A stretch of 64,000 nucleotides of DNA from Phoronis australis (GCA_002633005.1 NMRA01000377.1:54507-118506), one strand, 5' to 3'; shown: positions 11,801 through 22,870, counted from the stretch's first letter. Notes: generated by a model from the letters alone, not told the origin. Translations and numbers: made by a program.

Positions 11801-14800
11801 TATCTACCTCTCAAAAATGTCGTAGGAGACGGAAATTTGGGCAGCACTGACGACGTGCCAGCGCTGAGAATATCTGAACAGTCAACCTTGCCGAACAATG
11901 TTGGCGAGTGCAAGCAGACTGTGAATTCTGAAAGCGGTGATGATATTAAAAATTCGCACACGGACCACGATGCCGTGCAGTCTAATTCCGTCGAACCCTA
12001 CACTCACACACGCATTGGCGACATTCAAAACTGTACGCTCACAAGCTCTGTAGGCATGAGTCCACAGAGCGCGGGAACTGCCAGCTCGGAGAGCCCGCAG
12101 TCGACACCTCTCCTATCCAATCCTGAACAAGACATGAACATTGTCACTGTTGGATGCGTTCTCAGTGACTCATCAGCGCCTCGCGTTGAAAAATCTGATT
12201 GGCCGATGGATATTGACCGTGACCTTCCAAAGGATTTCAAGTCCAGTCTTCTCGGCGATCTCAGGTCGGACATGGCAGCAATAGTAAAATCTGGTTTGGA
12301 CTTTCCTAAAGGCAGCCTGCCTGGTACTGAACATTTGGAGAACAAGGTGTTATGTGGGGATATCATCCTTAGTAACCAGACTGATGGCAAGGCTAATTCT
12401 GCTGGAACCTGTGGGGAAGTGAGTTCAGAGCCTTGCTTGTCGAGTGTAAATCTCACTGTGGAAAGCAAAGGTTAGTGCAACACAATAGAATATTGTCCTG
12501 TAATTTAAAGCCCAAATTTCACCCCGTCTTCCGTTTTTGTTGAATTTTACTGAAGACACGGTCACATGACCTAGTTATTGGCAGGTGGTAAAAAGTCAAA
12601 TGTCAAATTCGACACGCTTTCTACTTTCTGAAAATATATGTACTTTTACAGAGTTAAAATCAAATAGTTTTGGAGATAATTGGCTAAACGCTCCCGATTT
12701 GTTGACAAAGCGCTTCATAACCTCAAGTAAAGTTACAGTGTATCATTTCTAGTTTTTCTTTTACTTCAATTCTATAAATTTTATATTCATTTGGTTCTAT
12801 CCAGCCAGATAACAATTAAACTGGTGCAAATTAACTCTGGCGTAACACTTTCAAGGCAGTGGGTCTTGCACATGGTAACCTTGTCTCCTTGCACATGGTA
12901 ACCTTGTCACCTTGCACATGGTAACCTTGTCTCCTTGCATAACTACCCGTGCAGACAGCAGTGTTGAAGAGGAAGTAATTGTAAACCGCCTGCTTGTCTG
13001 ATCATATTGGTTCTTTTATCCATAACGAGTCTTCTATCACCAGTTTCATGGTAGTGAAGGATCGAAGGTGAATAGCCGCTGGCAAACCTTACTCAGACTG
13101 GAGCGAATAGTTGTTTGGACACAGTTTTTGATAACAATTCCCTTTAAGTACCCAAAACTGCCATTTTCATTGTCAAAATCAACCCTTCCTGTCAGACAGG
13201 AGGAAGTTGGTGCTTGTGAACGTTGCTAGGCAGTTTGTGAATTACATGGTAAAGTGTAATTCGTTTTGAATATATGGACTTTGGTCACCTAAGGGGAAGA
13301 AAGTTGCATGTGTCCTCTGAGATGGGACTTTTTTGGTTGGGGGGACAATTGCAAATTCCTTCTTCCACTTCTTCCGACTCGTTTTCCCGGCAGTTGCGCG
13401 AAGCACTGCTGAAACAGATTGCCATGACGTCCACAATCATTAGTGGCATTTGTCGTACTAGTGCTGAAATATCATTGGTTTGCTTTGTTAACTCCTGCAA
13501 ACTTCTCATTAGCTACACTAGATTCACTCTTCTGGTCCAGACGGTCAACCGGTTAACACATCCGATTGGTTCTTGATGACGGGGTTTGGTTTACAAACCA
13601 ATGGCTTGTCTAAACAGGTGAAGCTGGCTCAACCAGGAGAGTGAACCAATTGCAGTGCAAGTGTTACCCCGTTTCGAAAAGTATGCGCTTTTTTGAAGGT
13701 GCGGGATTAACAGCATCATGGGGGGCAGTTAGGTCTGCAGGCTTATTTTTATATTTTCTCGTTTTGCGGCAATTGAATTCACACATGTGATCGAGGGTTT
13801 GGAGTTGGTGAAGTATTGTTACCTGTTAAATTTCTCGGCTACTGGTGGTTTGGGACACTTTATATTTGGGTGCACTTTCTGGAGTAAAGAGTTATCTACA
13901 AATATGAAGTGAAAATGGATTTGTTATTTAAAGTAAGGCGTTGGAAGCTGTATTGCATCCTGTTTAGCTCTATAAACCTGGAAATCGGATTGGACCTTTT
14001 GTTCTGATAAAATTGGTTTCGTGTTATTTCTTACTGTGATATGATTCCATTTCCGTTACCAACTCAAGTCACTGGCAATGCGTACGCACCATTTTCGAAC
14101 TCGTAATTTTGGGGTTTCCCAACCCCTATAAATTTTGAAGTGTTTTTTGAGTCGTTGGGGGCTTCGATGTTCTCATCGGTAGCAAGGGTCGGTAGCAAGG
14201 GACGATTTCGTAGCCAGCTAATTGGGGCAAAATGCAGCTTTAAACATAACGCTATGCCACTGTTTCAATAATCCTGACCTGTGTCGCTCTCACTGTTGAA
14301 AACAAAATTTACCCTTGATTTGTGATGAAATTGTTCAGCAAAAACACCAGACTGAAATTGACTTGTTACAGCTAGGGTCTGCTGCCCGTTCCTCAGTGAA
14401 CAGCTGCTCTTGAAGGAGTGGTCGTGGTGGATGGTACTGTAATTATTCCAAATGTTATTTTGTTTGACGTGAGCAGCATTTGTGCGCTAATGAACAGAAG
14501 TGGTTGATGTTAAATGTATGTATTGTTTATCGTCCTCAGGTGCTGGTAGTGAAAGTAATGAAACATGCAAGATGGAAATACAGAACAAGGATAAGATTGA
14601 CCCAGACGGTGGCCAGAAGATTGACGCCACCGACGGTGAGAAAAATTCCCCGTGTTCCGTTGTGAATCACGAACAGTCCCCGATGAGTGAAAATCCATCA
14701 CCAAATGAACCAATCCCCTCTGCAGGTAATATGTTGTCCGTGGGTGACACAGAAGCTTGTGACATCATAAGTGATCAAAATGAGGAAAACGGTCGTTTGG

Positions 14801-17800
14801 ATGTACAGCCGTCAAAAGAACTTGACGTAGAAGGATACAAACGTTCCGTGAACTGTGAATTCGAGAGCACACTCGAAGTCAATTCCAGCCCAGCCATGCC
14901 GTCAGGGCAATCTATTGGAAGTTCTAGTCAGGAGGTTGAACCTGTCGAAAGTTTACCTTCCGCTGATGGTGGGAAACTTGTGAATTCCTGCGGTAGCAGC
15001 GACATGAATGGGCGCTCAGTGCAAACGGAACCAAGAGAGGAAGAGACTCCCGCTACTCGACCTGTGCCGAGTGCAGATTCCAAGTTATTAGACTCTGTCC
15101 CATGTTCGAATTTGTCAAATGTGGGCAGTGTGTCATCAGTGCCTAAGGACACTGAGAAACATCCTTCATCAACTGATGTGCGTGATGTTGGCCAAGTGGG
15201 TAATTTTCCTGAGCCTGAGAACTCAGTGGCAGACGAAAGTGTTTGTTCGTCAACCTACCCTCCTGTAGATAGCATTGAGACCTCGACTTCCGTTTGCGAA
15301 TGTTCTACTCTCGACCAGTCGGAAACAATTACCGGCTCACTAGATACATCATCATTTAATCCAGTTGTCTCCAAAGTAGAAGAGTCGAGTTCCATTGAAA
15401 ACCACTTGTTGGACACAACTGAGAAAGATGACCCAGTGTCCTGTCAGGAGTCTGTAGCAATAGAAAATAAGCAAATGGACTCAGCAGAGTCTGAAAATAA
15501 GGAGAGTACGCCTCAAAGTCAGATGGGGAGGGAGTGTAGTGTAATGGAATTGGTCAATGAGAGCCATGTGCAGACCAGCGAATCATCTACAAACCACATT
15601 ACTTCTCCCACAAATGATGTGGTAAAAAGTTGTCAAGGTAACTGATTGTTAGTTAGTAGACTACCTGTTTAAAAGATTCGGTGTCTCATTAAAACCTTGA
15701 ATTTGTTTACGAGTGCTCATCATGGTTGATCATGCCCAAGTTGAATCTTGTGCTGCAAGTCATGATTTTCAGAGAGCATTTGATGTTGATATTTTGGTTA
15801 ATTGTTTGTGAAGAATGAAGGACCAAAACTGGCTACGAGATAGAGTTCATTTAACCCCTCGCGTATTTCGTGCATGGCAAAACATAAGTTTCCAGCGAAA
15901 GCTTCAAATGGTCAGTGATCTGGGGTTGGGATTTAATCTTTTTGCGCAAGATAAGTGTCTATTACTTTGTGGTCGAGTATACTGTGGATTATGTGAATGA
16001 CTGCTTAAGCATATTTTGCACTTGTTGACCCCAGTATTGTAGGTACAAATTCTGGGTCTGAACTCGAAATCTTGAGGTTTTACTCGAGTTTGTGGCTGGA
16101 GTTCAGTGTTTATCACTGCTACTCTGTGCTGTTTATGTAATGCAGAATTTACTTACAAAATGATTGAGGATTATCTTGAGTGGATTATCTCGGTGGTGTT
16201 ATTACTTTTTCAGTCGTAGTGTTCACTGAGTTTTCATGCCAAACATGGTCACGTCAGTGTGAAATGTTTCTTGCTCGGATTAAATTTTGACACAATTATC
16301 TAGGAATTTATTAGGTGCTGTGTGCTGAAATTTACATATTTGAAACTTTAAATTAATGAGATTCCTGTAGCATTGGGGCTAACTGCAAGGACCCGTTGCT
16401 TTAAAAAGCATAGTTTTTGCGTACTGAGCAATATACGAAGAAGACTGATGTTTTCTCTATAAAAATGTCTTTTGTTTTGCAAGTTAATTGGGCATATAAC
16501 CCGAACTAAGTGAATAATCAAAAATTCCTAATTGCGTTTTTGAGACATTACGTAAAGTTTTGCTTTAAAAAAAGTTTTTAGTAAAATCGGCTTACGGGTT
16601 ATTTTGCTATGAATGTACCTTTCTGTACATGAAAATGTGACTTAAAAAATGAGGTCACATGGGAATGATAATGAAGAGTTAGTAAGAAGCATATTTTTAA
16701 AATCCTCTATCTTTCTCCTTTCAGAAAGTATATTTGTTCGATATTTGACTTTGAGTTGATGTCGTTTACTAAGGTCCTAGATAACATTAGAATAGGTGTG
16801 GCAATGGACATCAGAATAGGAATAGTAACATGTGCTAGCATGGAGGTCTTATGTTTGCTTTGTTGTACGTTTCAGAAAAGTCAGAGGAGCCAAAACGTGA
16901 AGAGGCATCCAGCATAAGTGCTTCCCCTGTTGGTGAACCACTTTCTGACTGCAGTGACAAATTAGTGACTGTTGAGAGACTTACTCCATCATCTGTGGCC
17001 ACGTGTAGTTTAGAAGATACCGCAGCAATTTCCTCTAGCAAGGGAGACGTTGCAGTTTCGTCATCTCTGCAGCCAGAGGGTAGCGNTTGAGTTCTTTTAA
17101 AAAACGGAAAATGTCAAGTAACGAGGTTAAGTTCCCTGGCCCTGGCATCTTATAAACTCCGAATAAACTATCGAGTCGTAGTTGCTAAGTTGTCATAACA
17201 CCACTTTGCCAGACAGCTGAGGTGTGGAGTGCCGGTCACTGTCAATTCTTTGTTGATTGAATTGTGTGTGTATCTCGGTGGTGTTATTACTTTTTCAGTC
17301 GCAGTGTTCGTTGAGTTTTCATGCCAAACATGGTCACGTCAGTGTGAAATGTTTCTTGCTCGGATTAAATTTTGACATAATTATCTAGGAATTTATTAGG
17401 TGCTGTGTGCTGAAATTTACATATTTGAAACTTTAAATTAATGAGATTCCTGTAGCATTGAGGCTAACTGCAAGGGCCCGTTGCTTTAAAAAGCATAGTT
17501 TTGCGTACTGAGCAATATACGAAGAAGACTGATGTTTTCTCTATAAAAATGTCTTATGTTTTGTAAGTTAATTGGGCATATAACCCAAACTAGTGAATAA
17601 TCAAAAATTCCTTATTGCGTTTTTGAGACATAACGTAAAGTTTTGATTTAAAAAGTTTTGAGTAAAATCGGCTTACTGGTTATTTTGCTATGAATGTACC
17701 TTTCTGTACATGAAAATGTGACTTAAAAAATGAGGTCACATGGGAATGATAATGAAGAGTTAGTAAGAAGCATATTTTTAAAATCCTCTATCTTTCTCCT

Positions 17801-20800
17801 TTCAGAAAGTATATTTGTTCGATATTTGACTTTGAGTTGATGTCGTTTACTAAGGTCCCAGATAACATTAGAATAGGTGTGACAATGGACATCAGAATAG
17901 GAATAGTAACATGTGCTAGCATGGAGGTCTTATGTTTGCTTTGTTGTACGTTTCAGAAAAGTCAGAGGAGCCAAAACGTGAAGAGGCATCCAGCATAAGT
18001 GCTTCCCCTGTTGGTGAACCACTTTCTGACTGCAGTGACAAATTAGTGACTGTTGAGAGACTTACTCCATCATCTGTGGCCACGTGTAGTTTAGAAGATA
18101 CCGCAGCAATTTCCTCTAGCAAGGGAGACGTTGCAGTTTCGTCATCTCTGCAGCCAGAGGGTAGCGGACTTGACCTGATATGTAGCCAGTACAGTACAGA
18201 TGGCGCTAGTGAAGCTAGTCCGCTTCAGCAGTTGCAAACGGATGAGATGCCGTTGTCCGTGGAGACTGATGTATCTCAGATGTCATCATCGGATTGTGAT
18301 GCTCACAAATCAAGTAGCAATGTAGTTGACTTACCAATGTGCCACGATAAGGACGTACAGTCCCCGGTTCAGGATGAGGAGACTATCGATCATGAACTTG
18401 TCACTGAATCCCATCCAAACGCTGAACAATGTGAGAATGGCGACCGACAGGTTCGTGATGGTAACATCTCCAGTGGGACCAAAACAGTGGAAAGCGTGCC
18501 CACTGACAATGCCCTCGTCTCGAATCCAAAAGTAGCAGCTGCGGAACCAGAAGACAGTTTGGCCGTAGCCAAGAACTGTGAGGAAGAATCGGGGATCACA
18601 GACTCCGGCAAAGTATCCAGTGATGATTCAGCGACGTCGAAACACAGGCGGAAGTCTGGAACAAAGGGCATCTCTATACTGAAACCTCTCATTGATCGCA
18701 ATGCTGCCCTTGAAAAGGAGGCTGTAAATGAGAGTGACAGTACAAGGTCCGAGTCTCTGCCCATAGTGATTAAAGTGGGCCAACAGCACAGCTCAAAGCC
18801 ATCAGCTCCCTCTGGTGCAATAAGTTGTACATCAGCTCCACAGCCGACCACTACCAGGCCATCTTCATTCAGTATAGACAGCATCTTGGATAGCAGTGGC
18901 CACAGCACGACTGCGACAATGAAAGACAACATCCACAGCACTTCCAACCGGCTACATTCAGCCAAGACGCCAGCGGTACACGCTTTAGACAACACAGTCG
19001 CCGGGTCGCAACCGATCACTGCCGCAGTTCTGTCGTCAGTGACCTCCAACATGCTCAACAACTCCATTGATTCTATGCAAGCGATGCCGACAACCTACAG
19101 TCGAGCTCCGCAGCAGTCAAGTATCCACCTCAACTTCCTGCAGAAGTCTCTGCACACGCCCCCGTCCGTATTGAACTCTTACTCGGGACCCCAGTTCGCC
19201 ACCAAGCTGACTGATTCCATACGCGGCGTGGTCAAGACCGATGCCTCATTTGTGCACGTGGTTAAGCCCATCGCCTCGCACCCAGCAGCGGGCATCAAGA
19301 CGGGCATTGTCCAACCCATGGTAATCAGCAACATGCATCACCAGCAGTTATCCCCGGGACTAATGTCGACGAAGGAAACCTTGTCACTGGTCTTGTCGCC
19401 TCCCCTAAGACTGTCGGCCTCGGGTGATCTGTCTCCACCGCTCAAGTCAAAGACATCAGCGTTCTCCGTGCCTGGTTCTGTGTGTGAGCAAGAGAATACT
19501 GCCTATGCCCCGCGTTCGATCGTGCACCCTCCGCAGTTGTCGAGTCTGGAAATACTGGCTAGCGCTGCTCGAGCACACGCTGCCATCAGTCAGCAGTCGA
19601 AGTTGGTGTCGCCTTCAAGTGTCATACAGACCATTGGAAACCACGCAGTGAACAAGTTGTCTGTTGCGAATGACAGCACCTCGTCTCTGCAGATTTCACC
19701 CAGTGTCAAACAGGCGGTCAGAAAACTCGAGTCACCAATCCTTAAGGAAGGCAGTTCGTCTGTGAAGGTGTCAGCTGATGTTACCCAAGTAGTGAACCGC
19801 CCTACCGAAGATAAGTTGCCAACAGTAAAGGATAGCTCTTTGTCTTGCCATACTGCACCTAGTGTCATACCCACAGTTACTAACTCAGAAGACGAGTTGC
19901 CACTTGTAAAGGATAGCACGTTGTCGACCAGTGTCAAAGAAGTGATGAAAAACGCCGTGGAGAATGACCTGCCAGCTGTGAAGGACAGTGTATCATCAGC
20001 GTCCATCTCAGAGTCTTCTGTCGCATCAAAAGCTGAAGATGGCCTGTTACAGCCATCCGACCAGCAAGCAGTGAGCCAGTCTGAAGGCTCAAAGTCTAAT
20101 GCAGTCGTCTGCAATGGACCTGGGCATCTGACGGCGTCTGCTTCGAAGCGGAAGGCAGACGACATTGATCAGCATAATTCCACCTCTTCGCAGTCGTCGG
20201 ATGTCGTAGAAGTGCCTGTGAAGCGAACAAAAGAATCTCCTGTTGAAGAGAAGGACGGCAGTTCTGAGAAAAAATCTCCGGAAGTCAACCACAATTGCGT
20301 GTATACGGCACAGGTGGAAAGTGAGTGTGGTAACGCTGGAGAGGTCACAGAGCAGTTGCCTGACACGGAAAGTGCACTACATGGGGAGACACCTGATCAG
20401 AGCGACATGGACAGGAGTGAAGATGGGGAAGTGGACCTGTCACGTACACGGCATGATTCGAGCGAGTCAACCAGCACCTGTAAGTCGGACAGAGATGAAG
20501 AGGGCACACGAGCGACGAGGCAGTCCAACAAGTACAGCGAAGTGTCGCCGCGAAATGGTAGGTCACGTCGTGGAGGCGCTAAGTTGTCGGAATTGGAGAG
20601 TTCAGCCACTCCGGTGCGGTCGTCCACTAGGAGTACTAGGCGCCGTGTATCAGAGAACTCGCCAGACTCAAAGAACTGTGATGAGAAAAAGCCAGACATT
20701 AAGTCTAATTCCAGTGCCAACTCTACCAGTGACAACCATGCTCCTGATGCTAAGGCACCTAGGGCCAGTCGGAATGCCAAGCGTAAAGTCGCCGGTGAGG

Positions 20801-22031
20801 AAGCGAATTCTGAAGGTGGCTGCGAGAAAAAGAATCGCACGGAGGAGGACGGAGAGAGTGAGTTGGCAGTGAACACGCGCAATACCAGGGGAGGCAAGTC
20901 CAACCAGCGAAACAACACTTTGGTTAAGGAGGCTGCCATAGTGGAACGGGTCGGAACGCGCCGTGCTGGCAAAAAGGAGGAGCCCGTCCTGCCCGCAGCC
21001 AATAGCAATGCAGGGAAACTGGCCGAGGCGGAGGCGACTGGTGGAGCTGCTTCCTTGACGGCAGCTGAGAGGCGATCAACTAGGTCAAAGGGTCAAACTG
21101 GTAAGTAACTTAAATATGAATTTCATGCCTAAGTGCAAAATACATAAAATCAATATTGGATGTTTACAATACATTTTCATGAACGAGCATCAGTGCCTGG
21201 GGTCCAATCTTTTTACTCAAAATCGAACTTGAAAATATTTCTGTCATTTTTCTCCATGATAGCAAGTAACAGCATATGTTCATGTTGTTGTCGTGAACAT
21301 ATTTTGTCATTTTTCACTCTAATTGATCACATTTGTTTTAGCCCAGAACAGAAGCCCAAACTTTAAAACTAGCGCGTAAGTGAATACCAACATATTCATC
21401 CAGTATTTCGGTTTATTGCTTTAAACCATTCTCAAGGAAACCACTCAAACTGAATATAAATCAAAATAAGTGTTTATACTGTGCTTGAGCATATTATAGT
21501 TTACAAGGTTTACTTGGTGCTCCCAACACTAAAGCTACAAGTCTTTCCTTGAAATCTCATGTTTCTACTCGAATTTGTAGTTCAAATCTTGAGGTCATCA
21601 AGTGTCAACTTAGACCGCACACTCATCTACCTAAACCACTAAATACTCCAGCTCAGAATAATAGACAATTATCTTAAGTTTGTATTAGAATGGAATATAT
21701 TTCGAGTTCGATTTCAATTAAAAAGGTTGGACTCTGAGCCGAGGGCTAGATGCCTGTAGATTTATTTCCCATCTGTTTGTGTTATTGACACAGAGTACTA
21801 CTTGTAGCTGGGATGTATATTGACAGTTTACACTGTATCAAGTTCTTATTAGGAAAATCCATGTTTGGCTATACATTTGAGTTTTCCCTACTTGACAGGT
21901 TCTTCCTGCATCGGTGTCCACTCGCTCTGAATGCGTATTCAAAAGGTTTAACCAATCTGTTTTTTGTTGTTTCAGATCTCGTGGCTTTGCCCAATCCCTA
22001 CAGGGTGCGCCCTCCAAAGTCAAAGAGGTGA
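8768..22031 (+). CDS. ncoa6: NCOA6-like nuclear receptor coactivator, whole gene (5 exons)
   Basis: The model joins 8768-8888, 10287-12470, 14540-15637, 17957-21100 and 21976-22031. All junctions are GT-AG, every intron is phase 1, and the total is 6603 nt or 2200 aa (human NCOA6 is about 2060 aa). NCOA6 (ASC-2/PRIP) is a nuclear scaffold that links nuclear receptors to the KMT2C/D histone H3K4 methyltransferase complex. The evidence is the conserved N-terminal domain across exons 1-2, with the near-identical block [15 protein letters not shown], and an LXXLL receptor box in the same local context as vertebrate NR box 1 ([19 protein letters not shown]). The rest is long, Ser/Thr-rich and probably disordered, ending in a basic tail as in vertebrates. 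The upstream start is the least certain part: ATG 8768 has a good context, but the frame stays open to the splice acceptor at 8750. A second copy of the start of exon 4 (16876-17085) is treated as an assembly duplicate and excluded. Confidence 0.88.
8889..10286 (+). other. NCOA6-like intron 1
   Basis: Phase-1 intron from GTACGT to CTTTCATTTGCAG. It contains the TIR element at 9657-10162. Nothing else coding is seen. A 104-codon minus-strand open frame near 9197-9511 has no recognisable features. Confidence 0.75.
9657..10162. mobile_element. Non-autonomous TIR transposon inside NCOA6 intron 1
   Basis: The left end reads CAGGGCTTGGAAT and the right end is its exact reverse complement, ATTCCAAGCCCTG. 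Both ends run into CCGCG-rich sub-terminal sequence (TTCCGCGGAAACGCGG on the left, TTTCCGCGTTTTTTG on the right). The length is 506 bp. The CAGGG terminus is typical of hAT-type elements, but I could not find a matching 8-bp target duplication and there is no transposase frame. Confidence 0.7.
10287..12470 (+). CDS. ncoa6: NCOA6-like exon 2: N-terminal domain and LXXLL box
   Basis: Encodes residues 41-768. Residues 41-110 complete the conserved N-terminal domain ([15 protein letters not shown], then AQRLQQLA and [12 protein letters not shown]). A Pro/Ser-rich linker follows. The LXXLL motif LVNLL (residues 275-279, bases 10988-11002) sits in the context known to bind liganded nuclear receptors. 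A basic run [11 protein letters not shown] (about residues 311-321) is a likely nuclear localisation signal. From about residue 380 the sequence is low-complexity, Ser/Thr/Glu/Asp-rich and unrecognisable. The acceptor is TTTGCAG (ends 10286) and the donor is GTTAGT (12471). The reading frame continues through the donor only to an immediate in-frame TAG, so splicing is required. Confidence 0.9.
12581..12740 (+). repeat. Dispersed repeat, AAAAAGTCAAA...CTTTCTAC family, copy 1
   Basis: Shares ordered blocks with 34691-34815 and 42101-42225: GG(C/T)A.AAAGTCAAA, AAATTC.A.A.GCTTTCTAC, TA.(G/T)TACTTTTAC and, in two of the three copies, TTGGCTAAAC. It is short, diverged and non-coding. Confidence 0.6.
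12865..12939 (+). repeat. 23-bp tandem repeat, three copies
   Basis: The unit CTTGCACATGGTAACCTTGT plus CTC starts at 12865, 12888 and 12911, with one change (CAC for CTC) in the middle copy, and breaks off at a fourth CTTGCATA. It lies within intron 2. Confidence 0.9.
14540..15637 (+). CDS. ncoa6: NCOA6-like exon 3: Ser/Glu-rich disordered region
   Basis: Encodes residues 769-1134 plus one base. The acceptor CGTCCTCAG ends at 14539 and the donor GTAACT begins at 15638. The product is acidic and dominated by Ser, Glu, Asp, Asn, Thr and Val, with no fold or motif that I can name. It is assigned to this gene by phase, by the sustained 1.1-kb open frame and by its composition, which continues that of exons 2 and 4. 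Confidence 0.82.
15638..16186 (+). other. Start of NCOA6-like intron 3
   Basis: Intronic sequence up to the point where similarity to 17270 onward begins. It includes the dispersed repeat at 15905-16100, which has no counterpart in front of the second copy (17087-17269). This suggests that the two copies differ by an insertion here. Confidence 0.6.
15905..16100 (+). repeat. Dispersed repeat, ACTCGAGTTTG family, copy 1
   Basis: Shares ATCTGGG.(C/T)TGGG.TTTAATCT near its start and GAACTCGAA...TTTTACTCGAG near its end with 39915-40150. A looser relative is at 21190-21610. No protein is encoded. Confidence 0.55.
16187..17085 (+). other. Probable assembly duplicate of intron 3 end and exon 4 start
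   Basis: This stretch repeats 17270-18166 (offset 1081-1083) with scattered substitutions and small indels in the intronic part. The exonic part (16876-17085, 70 codons) looks identical to 17957-18166. It ends abruptly in mid-exon at the single N, 17086. A real exon cannot end here because no donor is present. The best reading is the end of one contig or haplotype left unmerged with the next. Confidence 0.85.
17086..17086. other. Single N, contig junction
   Basis: An isolated ambiguous base at the exact boundary between the truncated copy of exon 4 and unrelated intron sequence. Some scaffolding programs write one n where two contigs are predicted to overlap but were not merged. Confidence 0.8.
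17087..17956 (+). other. NCOA6-like intron 3, copy leading into the intact exon 4
   Basis: The first ~180 bases have no match before the other copy. From about 17270 the sequence parallels 16187 onward. It ends in the acceptor TTGTACGTTTCAG (ends 17956). Confidence 0.75.
17957..21100 (+). CDS. ncoa6: NCOA6-like exon 4: long disordered region and basic C-terminal part
   Basis: Encodes residues 1135-2182. The product is Ser/Thr-rich with a Pro/Ala/His-rich centre. A degenerate internal repeat ([36 protein letters not shown], bases about 19800-19990) recurs every 25-27 residues. The last ~230 residues are strongly basic, with repeated Thr-Arg-Arg/Ser-Thr-Arg motifs ([25 protein letters not shown]), suggesting nucleic-acid or chromatin contact; this is inference. 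I could not find a second LXXLL motif, whereas vertebrate NCOA6 has one in its C-terminal half. The acceptor ends at 17956 and the donor is GTAAGT (21101). The exon is 3.1 kb with no internal stop. Confidence 0.88.
21101..21975 (+). other. NCOA6-like intron 4
   Basis: Phase-1 intron, GTAAGT to TTGTTGTTTCAG. It contains a diverged dispersed repeat (21190-21610). Confidence 0.75.
21190..21610 (+). repeat. Dispersed repeat, ACTCGAGTTTG family, diverged copy
   Basis: Begins CAGTGCCTGGGGTCCAATCT and, near 21563-21605, carries CTACTCGAATTTGTAG followed by ATCAAGTGTCAAC. These match blocks of 39915-40160 (ACTCGAGCTTGTA, ATCAAGTGCAAAC) in the same order. The similarity is loose. Confidence 0.4.
21976..22031 (+). 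CDS. ncoa6: NCOA6-like exon 5: C-terminus
   Basis: Encodes the last 18 residues, [18 protein letters not shown], then TGA. The first codon is split (G from exon 4, AT here). A short basic C-terminal tail after a final intron resembles the Lys/Arg-rich end of vertebrate NCOA6 and may serve as a nuclear localisation signal. The acceptor TTTCAG ends at 21975. Confidence 0.82.
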
Positions 22032-22870
22032 CACCGTTGACCCCGATTAAGTTCTACTGCCAGACTTGAACAAAACCGTGGTTTTCAGTTTTGTCGCGAT
22101 TTAGTCAATGTATATCTCACAAGAGTGTAGTTCTTATTGTTATTATTATCATTGTCAATTAGTTTGTGTACCGCTCGTATATTTTGGTTAGAATTTGCCA
22201 CTATCGTTTTTTACGGATTAACTTGCAAGTGGTTCCCTGTTTTGTTTTCTTAAGTGTACAGGCGATTGATTATCCAGGGATTTAGTTGCAATGAAGTCTA
22301 TTGACAGTCTAATATGTTTACGTTGTTCTTAGTTGGTGTAGCGGTGTTCAGTTGGCTGTGTACACACTTTAATCCTGTGAAATTTGTACATAAAAAGTAA
22401 GGGCAGTAGACAGTGTATTGGCAAGGGAGACAACTCTCCGATGTAAATAGCTCTGGTGTAAAGGCTGTGTACAGTGCTAATTTATAGTCACCTATTGGTA
22501 AACGTACAAGATGCTATATATTTTTAGCAAGAGATTATCGTATTTTCTGTGCTTGAATGCATTTGTGTTCCGATAACAAATGTGTCCAGTTGCGGTCAAT
22601 GTGCGAGTCCAGGCAATGTAGACTTGGGTTAATAATTTAGAATTAATTTCCTGACCAATTTCTATTGGTAGTCGTTCATAAGTGGCTTATTCGGAATCGT
22701 TCTCCATGGTGATAGCAACAAGAAATTGGCTTGATGGTGAGACTTTTCTCAGTGGTTCATCTTGTAAATTATTCTGGACTGTTAACGGAAGTGTCAATAT
22801 ATCTCGATAGAGAAAAATCTCAAGCTATAGTATGTTGAGCAGGGAATAAATTTTAGTTATCTTGACTATC
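22032..22870 (+). other. Probable 3' UTR of the NCOA6-like gene
   Basis: AT-rich sequence following the stop codon. The first canonical AATAAA I see on this strand is at 22845-22850, giving a 3' UTR of roughly 0.85 kb. The true cleavage site is not shown by the sequence. Confidence 0.45.

Larger units (their letters stand above)
12471..14539 (+). other. NCOA6-like intron 2
   Basis: Phase-1 intron, GTTAGT to CGTCCTCAG. It holds a dispersed repeat (12581-12740) and a 23-bp tandem repeat (12865-12939). An open frame at 13274-13576 has no recognisable domain. Confidence 0.75.

Noticed and set aside
16851-17085. Real alternative exon (tandem exon duplication) in NCOA6
   Set aside because: The copy ends mid-codon-run at an N without a splice donor and is exactly identical to the downstream exon start, so an unmerged contig overlap explains it better.
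18390-21008. Minus-strand frames of 191-225 codons within NCOA6 exon 4
   Set aside because: They are antisense to a long, clearly coding exon with composition mirrored from it, and no splice or domain evidence.
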